A DNA stretch of 64,000 nt from a bacterium 210820-DFI.6.37 (GCA_020558355.1 JAJCKG010000009.1:74604-138603), one strand, 5' to 3'. Shown: positions 25,206 to 34,244, counted from the stretch's first letter. Notes: generated by a model not told the origin, from the letters alone. Numbers and translations: made by a program.

Positions 25206-28200
25206 ATGATACGACAACGAAGCCCGCGGAGGATCCTGACCATGGTTCTGGCGCTGCTGATGGTCTTTAGCGTAAGCGCGGAGACCTGCGGCGCTTTTTC
25301 CATTATGGGCGGGACCTGGAAAAGCCTTTCCAGCTTATCCGGTGTCCGGGAGTTTGACTATGATTCCACACCAGCGCGGGAAAACTTCATAACAAAGGAT
25401 ATGGTGGACTCCGGATACTCCTTCAAGTGCGCCAGCAGAGCGGTGGATGAGTATTTCGGGACCACCAGCGTCTACACAGCGGATACCGGGACCAAATACA
25501 AAGGGTTTAAACTGAGCAAAAACGAGAAAGGAAGTTGCGGGGTATGGTACCGAAAGCTGTTTCGCTATCAGAACGAGTGGGTGGACGTGAAAACCACCTA
25601 TGTGAACTGGTCCGCATATAATGACAAAAGGGCGTTTTTCTCCGGGGGATTTTGCTCCTCCCAGTGGACCTATGTGAAATGGATGAAGCTGAAGCATGAG
25701 TTTTACATCGCTGGGACAAACACAAAGATCAACGTGAAGGGCTTTTTCACCTTTGTGGATATTGACCGGTACCAGGGAATCGCCATGCCCACCAGCCAGG
25801 TGGATAAGGTGTGGGTCAACAAGGGCTCCACTTACCTGAAATACAAGAAGGAGGACTCCAAGCTGCTGATCCGGGACGATTCCGGAAAATCCATCGTCAA
25901 TTACGGGCAGCCGGGCTACAGCAAGAAGGAAGCGGCGAAAGCCACCTTCAGCTATGAGTTCAGCGGCAAGACACACACGCAATATATCCTGCACGGAAGC
26001 GACAGCTACGCCAGCAGCTACAGCATCAACTTTGAAGCGGCGAAATATATCCCATCAAAGTTTCCGGAGCAGGCCGCGCCAGACATCGATAAATGGGTAT
26101 CGGACGCAGACGAGACGGAAGTTTTAAAGAACACGGTGCCGTCCCGAAACTCCACCTGGCGGTACTACGTCAACGGCATGGTGCCGCTGGAAACAGAGAA
26201 GGGAAATTTCTACGATGGCTTTCAGCTTAAAGACACCATCGAGAGCTGCCTCAGCGTTGAGGCGGTAGACGTGATTCGAGACACCACCACCAATGTGACC
26301 GACGAGTTTACCATTACCCAAAGCGGGCAGAATGTCGCGGCCAAAGCCAAAAACACAAAAAGCGCGGACTTTTACAGTCATAACTATCAGCTGCGGATCA
26401 AGGTAAAGCTGAAAAGCGACGCGTCCGACGCCACGCTGGCCTCCCATGGCCATTTTAACAGCGCCAAAACGGCCCTGACCTTCCATAACACCGGGTACGT
26501 TATCTATACGGACGGGAATGGGTCCTCGACCCGGAAAACGCCAACCACCACCACGACCCTGCGGCTTCCGACTAAAAGCGCCGGAGCGCCGGGCCTGAAG
26601 ATTACTAAGAGTGTCAGTAAGAAGGAATGGCAGGTGGGGGATCTGGTAGCCTACACCATCAAGGTCAGCCAGACCAACCTAAAGGCTACGGCCACCCATG
26701 TGGTGGTGACGGACACCAGCCTGCCGGAGAGCCTGGAGGTCCAAACGGATACTCTGGCGGTCAGCGGCGGCTCCGGGGCGAAGATCGCGAAGAGCGGAAA
26801 CGGGTGGAAAGCGACCGCCGCCAGTCTGACCTATGGAGCGACGATGACCATCACGTTTCAGGCCAGGGCGACCCAGGCGGCGGCCAACGCCACCATACCA
26901 AACACGGCCAAGGCGGCGGCGGATTTTGTTCCGGAACAGACCGCCAGCGCGGAAGTCTTCATCCGGCAGTTTGACATCGAGGGCGAAAAGACCTGGGAGG
27001 ACGAAGACGATAACGATGGCCTCCGGCCGGACGCCGTAACCATCCATTTATACGCGGACGGCCAGGAAGTGGCTGACACAACAACGAGCGCCTTAGAGGG
27101 CTGGGCCTACCGCTTTAAAAACCTGAACCGGTATAATGAAGATGGAAGCCTGATTCAGTACACGGTCAAAGAGGACCCGGTGGCGGGGTATACCGCTTCC
27201 TATGACGGATACGATATCATCAATACCCATACGCCGGAGAAGCTGACCGTGTCCGGGACAAAGATCTGGAAGGACGCCGGGAATCATGACCAGCTTCGGC
27301 CGGGCAAAGTGGTGATCTCCCTGCTGGCGGATGGGAAGGTTGATCGGACCAGGACCGTAACGGCGGAGGACCGGTGGAGCTATCAGTTCGCGGACCTGTA
27401 CAAGTTCCGGGATGGAAAGCGGGTGGAATACACCATTCGGGAAAACCCGGTGGAAGGGTACACCGCAACCTATCGGAAAACAGCGGAAACAAGCGAGGGA
27501 ATCGTGTGGGACACCACCAATACCCATCTGCCTAACGCCATTGAGCTGATCAAAACGGAGCTTTTGGAGGATGGGACGAAAACCGACACTCCCGTAGCGG
27601 GCGCCGTGTACAGTCTATACCAGATGGGAACTGACGCGGATGGAGCGGAAGACGTGGTTATGGTGGGGCAATATACTACGGACGATCAGGGAAAAATCTA
27701 TGTGGAGGGCCTGGATCTGGGATCTTACTATTTTGAGGAAGAGAAAGCGCCTTACGGCTACGCGTCAAATACGGAGCGAATTCCGGTAAAGATCGAAGCG
27801 TCCGGTGGGAACGACGCGGTGAATATCGTAAAGGTCAGCGCCGCGGACCAGAGAAGCCCCGCCAGCGTTCATGTGTCTAAGGTGGACAATGGGGGAAACC
27901 GGGTGGAAGGAGCGGTTTTCGCCCTGTACGCGGATAAAGCCCTGGCCAGGAAACTGGGGGAATACACCACCAGCGCCAACGGGACCTTTGACATAGAGAA
28001 CCTGACCTGGGGAACCTATTATCTAAAAGAGGTAAAGGCCCCGAAGGGGTATCTGCTGGATTCCCTCGCTCATGAGATTGTCCTGGGAAAGGACACGACC
28101 ATCGACGCGCAGCTGGAACTGTTGAATGAACAAAAACGGGGCAGCGTTGAGCTGACCAAAACCGACGAGACGGAGACGCTGAGGCTGTCCGGAGCGGTGT

Positions 28201-30068
28201 TTGACCTGTATAAAACGGATGGGACCCTGGTCAAAAACAACCTGAGGACCGGCCCGGATGGGACGCTGCTGGTGGAAGGCCTGGAATGGGGCGGCTACTA
28301 TTTTAGAGAAACCAAGGCCCCTGCGGGCTATGGGCTTAGTAAGGACCTGATTCGGTTCTCCGTCAACGCCACCACTGGGGGAATCAAGCAGGAGGTGGCG
28401 GCGGTCAACTACCCAGAGACCCGCGAGGTTCATGTGACCAAACGGATTCAAGCGGCGGACCTGCACTGGGAGCACGGCGCGCCCACGTTTTTATTTCAGC
28501 TGACCGGAACGACAGCGGATGGGGAGGCCAAGGCCTATACCCAGACCGTCACCTTCTCGGAGCGTTATGTAAAGGAGCGTACGGACGCCAGGGGCTATGT
28601 GGAAGCCACTGCTTCTTTTTCGCGGTTAAAAGCGGGAACGTATGCCTGCGAAGAGATCCCGGTCCAGCGATATGAGCTGAAGGAGATCCGGGAGGTATCG
28701 GACAATGGAACCATCCGGGGAAAGACGGTGGATTTTGATCTGACAAATTCCGCGCTGGGGTCCGCCACCTTTGTCAATGAAAAGACAGACTGGCGGGATT
28801 ACAGCGACACTACCTCCGTTACCAATCTGGTCAAAATGACGAAAAAGCTGACCGCGATTATCGTAGAGCGCGCCGGGCCGGAGGTCCTGGAAGGAAACAG
28901 CCTTTTTGACAAGAAGAATTTAATCGTTACGGCGGTCTACGATGATGGAAGCGAACGGGTACTGGGAAGCGACGAGTACACGCCGCTGAATGGGGACGGT
29001 ACTCTTTTGGAGCATGTGAGTAAAGTGGCCGGGACGTACACGGCAAAAGTATCCTATACGGAAAAGGGAATCACCCGAACCGGGACCTTTGATTACACCG
29101 TAAAGGCGGCGAAAAAGCTGACGGTGCGGTTTGACTCTAGCGGCGGGGACTCTCTTTCCGATCTGGCCGTTTACCAGTACGACCGGCTTCAGGATTACGC
29201 GGCGGCCAGCTATACGCCGGCTAGAGCCGCCCACACCTTTACCGGGTGGTATTCGGACGCGGCGTTGACCAAAGCCTTTTCCCCGTCAACACTCATTACA
29301 ACGGATCTGACGCTTTACGCCAAATGGGACAGAAAACACCTGAACGCCTGTAGTTGGAAGGAGATCAAGGCGGTAGCCGACGCGGGAACCGCAGAGAGCG
29401 TCTTCGGGGAGTGCTTTGCGGCGGTCAAGAAAGACCTGGCGGCGGACGGCGTGTTGTCTTCGGGCAATTACCAGCATACTAAGGCCTTTACCTATCAAGG
29501 GAAGACCTATCACGCCATGATCGCAGGCTTTGGTCATGACACCAAAGCCACCGGCAGCAAGGCCGGAATCACTTTCCTGGTCTATGAAAAGGCGGGGAAC
29601 GCCCGGATGAATGACGAGGACACCAATCTGGGCGGCTGGGGGAAATCCACGATGCGGACCGAGACTCTGGCCCGTTTGCTGAGCGGCCTTCCGGCGGAGA
29701 TGAAAACCGTCATCGCTTCCGTGGAAAAGACCACAGCGACCAAATCGGCTTCCGGCGCGCTGAGCCTGGAGAACACGACGGACAAGCTGTGGCTGCCATC
29801 TCAGGCGGAGCTTTACGGGGCCTGGGGCTATGAGACCACAGCGCTGAAAAAATCCGACGCCTTCAGCGATACCGATTATGGGTATCTCAAGTCCCTGAAA
29901 GGGGAAGGCTCCCAGTACGCGCTCTTTCAGGGAAGCGTGCCGGACGGCGTACAACTGAAAGAGACCGCGCTGACCAGAGGAAGCCGGTACTGGACCCGCT
30001 CCCTGATCCCCACAGTGGATGGCTATGATGGCTTCTGCGGTGTGGATGATGTGGGAGGAGCTCAGTAA
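25206..30068 (+). CDS. Giant Cna_B-repeat adhesin with DUF6273-like C-terminal domain
   Basis: The protein has about 1620 residues. A signal peptide (to about residue 32) is followed by a large N-terminal region of unknown fold. Near residue 480 there is a DUF11/isopeptide module (VGDLVAYTIKVSQTN). Several Cna_B/SpaA-type domains follow (EDEDDNDGLRPDAV, KDAGNHDQLRPGKV, then GAVYSLY, GAVFALY and GAVFDLY repeats with YYFEEEKAP, YYLKEVKAP and YYFRETKAP). Then come a bacterial-Ig-like and an InlB-type beta-grasp repeat (FTGWYSDAAL, LTLYAKWD). The last 240 residues match the DUF6273 pattern (MRTETLARLL, DKLWLPSQAEL, YWTRS). The ORF stops at VDDVGGAQ without the usual final strand, and no LPXTG anchor is present. 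The ATG at 25206 follows GAGAGGAGAG. Confidence 0.8.
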   Translation: MIRQRSPRRILTMVLALLMVFSVSAETCGAFSIMGGTWKSLSSLSGVREFDYDSTPARENFITKDMVDSGYSFKCASRAVDEYFGTTSVYTADTGTKYKGFKLSKNEKGSCGVWYRKLFRYQNEWVDVKTTYVNWSAYNDKRAFFSGGFCSSQWTYVKWMKLKHEFYIAGTNTKINVKGFFTFVDIDRYQGIAMPTSQVDKVWVNKGSTYLKYKKEDSKLLIRDDSGKSIVNYGQPGYSKKEAAKATFSYEFSGKTHTQYILHGSDSYASSYSINFEAAKYIPSKFPEQAAPDIDKWVSDADETEVLKNTVPSRNSTWRYYVNGMVPLETEKGNFYDGFQLKDTIESCLSVEAVDVIRDTTTNVTDEFTITQSGQNVAAKAKNTKSADFYSHNYQLRIKVKLKSDASDATLASHGHFNSAKTALTFHNTGYVIYTDGNGSSTRKTPTTTTTLRLPTKSAGAPGLKITKSVSKKEWQVGDLVAYTIKVSQTNLKATATHVVVTDTSLPESLEVQTDTLAVSGGSGAKIAKSGNGWKATAASLTYGATMTITFQARATQAAANATIPNTAKAAADFVPEQTASAEVFIRQFDIEGEKTWEDEDDNDGLRPDAVTIHLYADGQEVADTTTSALEGWAYRFKNLNRYNEDGSLIQYTVKEDPVAGYTASYDGYDIINTHTPEKLTVSGTKIWKDAGNHDQLRPGKVVISLLADGKVDRTRTVTAEDRWSYQFADLYKFRDGKRVEYTIRENPVEGYTATYRKTAETSEGIVWDTTNTHLPNAIELIKTELLEDGTKTDTPVAGAVYSLYQMGTDADGAEDVVMVGQYTTDDQGKIYVEGLDLGSYYFEEEKAPYGYASNTERIPVKIEASGGNDAVNIVKVSAADQRSPASVHVSKVDNGGNRVEGAVFALYADKALARKLGEYTTSANGTFDIENLTWGTYYLKEVKAPKGYLLDSLAHEIVLGKDTTIDAQLELLNEQKRGSVELTKTDETETLRLSGAVFDLYKTDGTLVKNNLRTGPDGTLLVEGLEWGGYYFRETKAPAGYGLSKDLIRFSVNATTGGIKQEVAAVNYPETREVHVTKRIQAADLHWEHGAPTFLFQLTGTTADGEAKAYTQTVTFSERYVKERTDARGYVEATASFSRLKAGTYACEEIPVQRYELKEIREVSDNGTIRGKTVDFDLTNSALGSATFVNEKTDWRDYSDTTSVTNLVKMTKKLTAIIVERAGPEVLEGNSLFDKKNLIVTAVYDDGSERVLGSDEYTPLNGDGTLLEHVSKVAGTYTAKVSYTEKGITRTGTFDYTVKAAKKLTVRFDSSGGDSLSDLAVYQYDRLQDYAAASYTPARAAHTFTGWYSDAALTKAFSPSTLITTDLTLYAKWDRKHLNACSWKEIKAVADAGTAESVFGECFAAVKKDLAADGVLSSGNYQHTKAFTYQGKTYHAMIAGFGHDTKATGSKAGITFLVYEKAGNARMNDEDTNLGGWGKSTMRTETLARLLSGLPAEMKTVIASVEKTTATKSASGALSLENTTDKLWLPSQAELYGAWGYETTALKKSDAFSDTDYGYLKSLKGEGSQYALFQGSVPDGVQLKETALTRGSRYWTRSLIPTVDGYDGFCGVDDVGGAQ

Positions 30069-30084
30069 CGTGTCGCGAGCGTAG

Positions 30085-30111
30085 GGGAGCCGCGAAGGCG
30101 GCTCCCGTTTT
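30085..30111 (+). terminator. Hairpin after the giant adhesin gene
   Basis: GGGAGCCGC (30085-30093) and its complement (30098-30106) enclose GAAG, followed by GTTTT. It can serve as a terminator. Its position just after a DGR-target-like 3-prime end is also noted in the findings. Confidence 0.8.
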
Positions 30112-30135
30112 ACAGAAGAGAAGGGAGGAAGCGAC

Positions 30136-31446
30136 TTGGACATAAGACGCTTATACAAGAAAAAAACGATCCGGATTCTGGCCGTTGTAATTCTGCTGGC
30201 CATGGCCGCCGCGTTCTGGCAGACCATGGCGGCGAGCGCGGCGTCCGGGACTTTGAAAGGAACCGCCAAGAGCCAGCAGCGGGCGGCCATCTATTATACC
30301 TACACGCAGAACAAGGACACCCTAAAGACTACGTTGACGGTAAGGCTGCGGGTCTACGCCACCGGCAGCACCTACAGCACCCATAAAGCGGACGCGAAAT
30401 GGTCCCTTACCTATAACGGGACAACAAAGACCGGAACCAAAGACTATACCATGGCGTCCAGCGGCAGTTACAAAAATATTTCTTCCACCTATACCACCAC
30501 CATCCAGCAGACCGATGGGGCGTCAAAGAAAATCAATGTGTCCGGCTGGCTCGATTTGTCCGGAACAACCGTGGGAGGAAAGCTGAGCGTGTCTGACTCC
30601 ATCACCCTGCCGGCTATGACGGCGACCACCACCAGCAAGGCGGTCAAGCTGGTATGGAAAGACAATAACGATCAGGACGGGATCCGGCCGGCGTCAGTGA
30701 AGGTGACGCTGTATCGGAACGGCTCGTCGCTGAAATCCGCCAATGTCTCCGGCTCGTACACCTTTACCGGGATAAGAAAATATGATAATTCGGGGGATCT
30801 TTACACCTATACGGTAAAGGCGACGGCGCCGACCGGTTACACCGCGTCCGTTTCCGGAGGGACTATTACCCTGACCCATACCCCATATACGACCTCGCAT
30901 ACCGGGACAGTCTCCTGGGCGGATGACAATGACCGGGATGGAATCCGGCCACCCTCGGTTTCGGTACAGCTGTATAAAGACGGGACGCTATACAAGACCG
31001 GGACTGCGACAGAAGCGGGGGGATGGGCGGTGTCCTTTAACGGTCTCCCGAAGAACGCTTCCGGCAAGGCGATTAGCTGGACCAGTAAAATAGCCGCGCC
31101 TGACGGATATACCGCCAGTGGGCTGACTGCGTCCCACACGCCGGAGAGGAAGAACGTGGAGGGAGCCATCACCTGGGTGGATGAGAATAACAAGAACGGA
31201 TACCGTCCCCAGACAGTTGCCATAAAGCTTATCAAAGACGGGGAAGAACTGGCGTCGACGACTACCAGCGCGGCGCGGTCCTGGAAGTATTCCTTCCCGG
31301 ATCAGTATGTGTATGAAAACGGATCGGAGGTTCGTTATGAGGTAACGGGCGCGGATGTGGACGCCTATGACCATACGGTAACTGGAACGAACTTGACTTA
31401 CACCTATTTTCCAGGGTATGGGATTAATTTCGGATTCAGTATTTAA
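30136..31446 (+). CDS. Secreted Cna_B-repeat protein
   Basis: The 436-residue protein starts at TTG 30136, six bases after AAGGGAGGA. A signal peptide (ILAVVILLAMAAAFWQTMAASAAS) is followed by a Thr/Ser-rich beta domain to about residue 165. Three Cna_B domains then begin near VKLVWKDNNDQDGIRP, VSWADDNDRDGIRP and ITWVDENNKNGYRP. It ends FPGYGINFGFSI with no sortase motif or transmembrane anchor, so it is released or held by partners. The D-G-I-R-P motifs match those in the neighbouring adhesin, suggesting shared ancestry or co-assembly. Confidence 0.8.
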   Translation: MDIRRLYKKKTIRILAVVILLAMAAAFWQTMAASAASGTLKGTAKSQQRAAIYYTYTQNKDTLKTTLTVRLRVYATGSTYSTHKADAKWSLTYNGTTKTGTKDYTMASSGSYKNISSTYTTTIQQTDGASKKINVSGWLDLSGTTVGGKLSVSDSITLPAMTATTTSKAVKLVWKDNNDQDGIRPASVKVTLYRNGSSLKSANVSGSYTFTGIRKYDNSGDLYTYTVKATAPTGYTASVSGGTITLTHTPYTTSHTGTVSWADDNDRDGIRPPSVSVQLYKDGTLYKTGTATEAGGWAVSFNGLPKNASGKAISWTSKIAAPDGYTASGLTASHTPERKNVEGAITWVDENNKNGYRPQTVAIKLIKDGEELASTTTSAARSWKYSFPDQYVYENGSEVRYEVTGADVDAYDHTVTGTNLTYTYFPGYGINFGFSI

Positions 31447-31458
31447 AAAAGTGAAGGA

Positions 31459-31498
31459 GAAAAAGGAGGATTCGGACTATTCCGTCCGATTATCCTCC
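31459..31498 (-). terminator. Terminator of dinB on the minus strand
   Basis: GGAGGAT-TCGGAC (31465-31477) pairs with GTCCGA and ATCCTCC (31484-31498), with a small bulge. On the minus strand it is followed by TTTTT. The hairpin overlaps the last dinB codons and also sits just after the plus-strand Cna_B gene. Confidence 0.75.
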
Positions 31499-32697
31499 AT
31501 ATCGATGCCAATATCATTGTTCAAGACTCGCCCAAAGGTAATGGCTTTATCACCGAATTTCGCGCGGATATCATCGATCGTCCGCTCTACCTTTTCCCCT
31601 TTTTCACGGGAGCGGTTTCCTATATCGAATAGAGAAAGCTGTTCTGATTCGCTTTCATCACAAAGATTGATGGCTGTAATTGTCAGCATCCGGATCGGAT
31701 CCCGCGTCCGCCAGGACGCCTTGATAATTTCAATAGCCGCATGGGAAATCTCTTCTGAAAGATTGGTAGGCGCGTCCAGTTGTTTTTGCCTGGAAATGAC
31801 TTTAAAATTCGGGTCTTTAATATCGACCTTTATTCCAAAGCCTTTCATCTGGTATTTTCGAAGTCGGCTGGCAACTGTGTCAGAAAGCGCTGTTACAGCG
31901 ATTTTGATATCATCGATTCCCTGCAGATTCCGGCGAAATGTAGTTCCATTACCCACCGATTTGATTTTTTCACGTTCCGTATAGAGACAGACAGGACTGC
32001 TGTCCATGCCGTTGGCGTAGTCTGACAGCATTCCGCCCTGCTTGCCGAGAAGCGCTGTTAAAAGCCCTCTGTCTGAACGGGCAAGATCCCCGATGGTATG
32101 GATTCCTGACCGGTTTAGCTTATCTGCTGTAGCGCTTCCCACAAAAAACATTTGCCTAACATCCATTGGCCATAAAATTTCTTTATAATTATCTCTGCTG
32201 ATAACGGTGGTGCCATCCGGCTTGTTATAGTCGCTGCCCATCTTGGCAAAGATTTTATTGAAAGAAACTCCTACAGAGAGGGTAAGGCCCAGCTCTTTTT
32301 TGATGGTTTCGCGGAGGGTATCCGCAATTTCCTTTCCGCTCCCGAAGAGCTTCAGAGAAGCGGAAACATCCAGCCAAGATTCATCAATACTGAAGGGCTC
32401 TACCATATCGGTAAAGCGTTGGTAGATCTCATTGATCTTTATGCTGTATTCCTTGTACTTGCCATGATGAGGGGAAAGAAGATAAAGGTCAGGGCACTTT
32501 TTCCTGGCCTGCCAGACGGTTTCGGCGGTTTTGATACCATACTTTTTAGCGGGAGTATTTTTTGCCAATATAATACCATGGCGGTTCTCCGGGTTTCCGC
32601 AGACTGCCACAGGAAGATTTTTTAATTCAGGGTGAGCTAAAAGCTCCACCGAGGCATAAAAGCCATCCATATCACAGTGAAGTATTGTTCTGTCCAT
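31477..32697 (-). CDS. dinB: DNA polymerase IV (Y-family)
   Basis: Error-prone lesion-bypass polymerase of about 406 residues. The signatures are ILHCDMDGFYASVE at the N-terminus, FSIDESWLDV for the palm carboxylates, a thumb helix-hairpin-helix (GIHTIGDLARSD) and a little-finger domain. A C-terminal EQLSLFDIG resembles a sliding-clamp-binding motif (QLSLF). The ATG at 32695-32697 is chosen because the family begins there; the longer frame adds 12 residues without homology. A TATAAT lies so close upstream that the mRNA would be nearly leaderless. No clear LexA box was found. Confidence 0.92.
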   Translation of the reverse strand: MDRTILHCDMDGFYASVELLAHPELKNLPVAVCGNPENRHGIILAKNTPAKKYGIKTAETVWQARKKCPDLYLLSPHHGKYKEYSIKINEIYQRFTDMVEPFSIDESWLDVSASLKLFGSGKEIADTLRETIKKELGLTLSVGVSFNKIFAKMGSDYNKPDGTTVISRDNYKEILWPMDVRQMFFVGSATADKLNRSGIHTIGDLARSDRGLLTALLGKQGGMLSDYANGMDSSPVCLYTEREKIKSVGNGTTFRRNLQGIDDIKIAVTALSDTVASRLRKYQMKGFGIKVDIKDPNFKVISRQKQLDAPTNLSEEISHAAIEIIKASWRTRDPIRMLTITAINLCDESESEQLSLFDIGNRSREKGEKVERTIDDIRAKFGDKAITFGRVLNNDIGIDMEDNRTE

Positions 32698-32777
32698 ATC
32701 ACCATTATATAAGATTTCCGGCAAAGCTTCCACAGGAAATAAACGAAAAAGATATGTGAATAAACAGGATTGTATGG

Positions 32778-32783
32778 TATAAT
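32778..32783 (+). promoter_or_regulatory. Extended -10 promoter before the long leader
   Basis: TATAAT at 32778-32783, preceded by TGG, closely matches the dnaE promoter context (TGGTATAATGTCC). The -35 is weak (TGTGAA at 32755-32760). Confidence 0.65.
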
Positions 32784-33002
32784 GTCCTAGACCCGGAGAT
32801 TGACATGCGGGAGCATGGAAGAGCCGGGATGAGACAGATGCCCGGAGCGCTTAGCGAGTGGCAAACGAAGAGAAGCCAGAGGTTAGCGCTTGCGGCGTAA
32901 TAAAACGTATTGTTGAACGCGGCGCGACTGCGGGAAGAGCCGATGCCGGTACAGCGGCGAGTGGCAAGGCAGGAGCGAATTAAGAACAGAGAGGGTAAAG
33001 AG
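32784..33002 (+). ncRNA. Long structured leader RNA candidate (unknown class)
   Basis: About 215 bases separate the promoter from the 33003 ATG, and no credible ORF fills them. The first part repeats the dnaE leader motif. CCCGG (32792-32796), CCGGG (32824-32828) and CCCGG (32841-32845) allow two exclusive pairings. ATGC-GGGA-GCAT forms a small hairpin at 32805-32816. GCGCT/AGCGC (32847-32851 with 32885-32889) and TGGC/GCCA (32859-32862 with 32875-32878) build another stem. The words TGCGGGA, AGAGCCG, GATGCC and GCGAGTGGCAA recur in the second half (32929-32967), a degenerate internal duplication. Confidence 0.5.
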
Positions 33003-33170
33003 ATGTTGAAAACACTGAAAAAAATCAATAGTGTGCTGAGAGTTGTATTTATTGGGTTTGTGGTTCTCTATGGAATTGTAAAAATTTTTGATGTGGTTCC
33101 AAAGGAAACTGGAAAAAAGAAAAAAGGGAATATAGAGCATAGTACCAGTGAGTTTGATGAAATCTGGTAA
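33003..33170 (+). CDS. Small single-pass membrane protein
   Basis: The 55-residue protein has a basic N-terminus (MLKTLKKIN), one transmembrane helix (VLRVVFIGFVVLYGIVKIF) and a charged tail with KKKKG. ATG 33003 follows GAGAGGGTAAAG at normal distance. The frame stays open to 32910 through the structured leader, but that extension has unrelated composition and is unlikely to be translated. It is followed 18 bases on by a Usp-like gene, and the three genes to 34167 look like one operon. No family name is known to me. Confidence 0.65.
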   Translation: MLKTLKKINSVLRVVFIGFVVLYGIVKIFDVVPKETGKKKKGNIEHSTSEFDEIW

Positions 33171-33188
33171 TTTGATAAGGGGAATCTT

Positions 33189-33563
33189 ATGAAAAATATA
33201 ATGGTGTGTGTAACGCAGCAGAAAACCTGCGACCGGTTGATTCGTCACGGACATGAGCTTCTGGAAGGGCAGGAGGGAGAATTATTTATTATTCATGTTG
33301 CGCCAAAGGACTTTAAATTTATGGGAAGTTCGGAAGAAGGAGAGGCTCTGGATTATTTATACGGAAAAGCCATTGATTATGGCGCGAATCTGACTGTAGT
33401 ACGGTCTAATAATATTCTGGACACGCTGGTTGAATTAGTAGAGAAAAATCAGATTACACATGTGGTTTTAGGAAAACCCGGACAGGTAAAGAAGGAAGCG
33501 AATCTTATTAGCAGATTTGGCGAAAAAATCAGCTGTCAGGCGGAACTGATCATTGTTCCGTGA
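33189..33563 (+). CDS. Universal stress protein-like (UspA/KdpD-type) protein
   Basis: The 124-residue alpha/beta protein opens with KNIMVCVTQQKTCDRLIRHG, as in the Usp domain of KdpD, and ends in QAELIIVP, the last strand of the Usp fold. The G-2x-G-9x-G(S/T) nucleotide motif is only partly visible (LGKPGQVKKEANLISRFGEKIS), so ATP binding is uncertain. It sits between a small membrane protein and a DUF308 membrane protein, suggesting a membrane-stress role. Confidence 0.7.
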   Translation: MKNIMVCVTQQKTCDRLIRHGHELLEGQEGELFIIHVAPKDFKFMGSSEEGEALDYLYGKAIDYGANLTVVRSNNILDTLVELVEKNQITHVVLGKPGQVKKEANLISRFGEKISCQAELIIVP

Positions 33564-33588
33564 GTAAAGCAGCGAGGAGGACAATAAG

Positions 33589-34167
33589 TTGAGAGTACTT
33601 ACAATTATCAGCGGAGTACTGCTGGTATTGACAGGAGTTTTTTGTTTTGCGAACCCGGGAGAAACGTTTTTATCGCTGGCCTTTATATTGGGGCTGATTA
33701 TGGTAATTAGCAGTATCATACAGGGAATTGCTTACTGGTGGGGACGAAGCGATCAGACGGATAACAACGGATGGATTCTTACAGAAGCGATTATTACCTT
33801 TATTCTGGGGGTACTGGTATTGAGCGGTCAGATTGCCGCGGATGCGGCGGTTCCCATGGTTTTTGGCCTTTGGGTTATGTTCTCCGGAATTTTGAGAGTG
33901 GTTACTGCGACGATGATCAACCGGTCAAATAAAAAAGCGAACTTTGTATGGACCCTTATTATCGGTTTGCTTTGCGGCGCAGGGGGTCTCTGTGCCTTTT
34001 TGAATCCTGTTATCGCGGGGCTTGCCATAGCTGTACTGCTGGGAATTCTCTTTGTCCTGCAGGGAATCAGCACTCTGGAGCTGGGGATCCATATGCCTCA
34101 TGAGAAAAAAGAGAAAAAGCAAAAGAAAAAGAAACATAAAAAAAGAAAAGAGCAAGCGGAAATGTAA
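33589..34167 (+). CDS. HdeD/DUF308 family membrane protein
   Basis: The 192-residue protein has six hydrophobic helices arranged as three pairs, the DUF308 layout, with AFILGLIMVISSIIQGIAYWW and repeated G-x-x-L segments. It ends in a long Lys-rich cytoplasmic tail. TTG 33589 is the start, preceded by GCGAGGAGG. HdeD in E. coli relates to acid resistance; the function here is unknown. It is the last gene of the 33003 operon. Confidence 0.8.
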   Translation: MRVLTIISGVLLVLTGVFCFANPGETFLSLAFILGLIMVISSIIQGIAYWWGRSDQTDNNGWILTEAIITFILGVLVLSGQIAADAAVPMVFGLWVMFSGILRVVTATMINRSNKKANFVWTLIIGLLCGAGGLCAFLNPVIAGLAIAVLLGILFVLQGISTLELGIHMPHEKKEKKQKKKKHKKRKEQAEM

Positions 34168-34172
34168 ATATA

Positions 34173-34222
34173 AAAATCCTGCGCATACCGGACCGGGAGG
34201 TCTGGTTCACACAGGATTTTTT
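34173..34222. terminator. Bidirectional terminator
   Basis: AAAATCCTG (34173-34181) and CAGGATTTT (34212-34220) enclose an inner CCGGAC/GTCTGG stem. A-rich and T-rich flanks serve both convergent genes. Confidence 0.88.
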
Positions 34223-34244
34223 AATTGAAATTTTTTGCGTAAAA

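Noticed and set aside
32910..33002. Upstream extension of the 33003 small membrane protein
   Set aside because: The extra 31 residues are Arg-rich and lie in the structured leader; ATG 33003 has the only good ribosome site.
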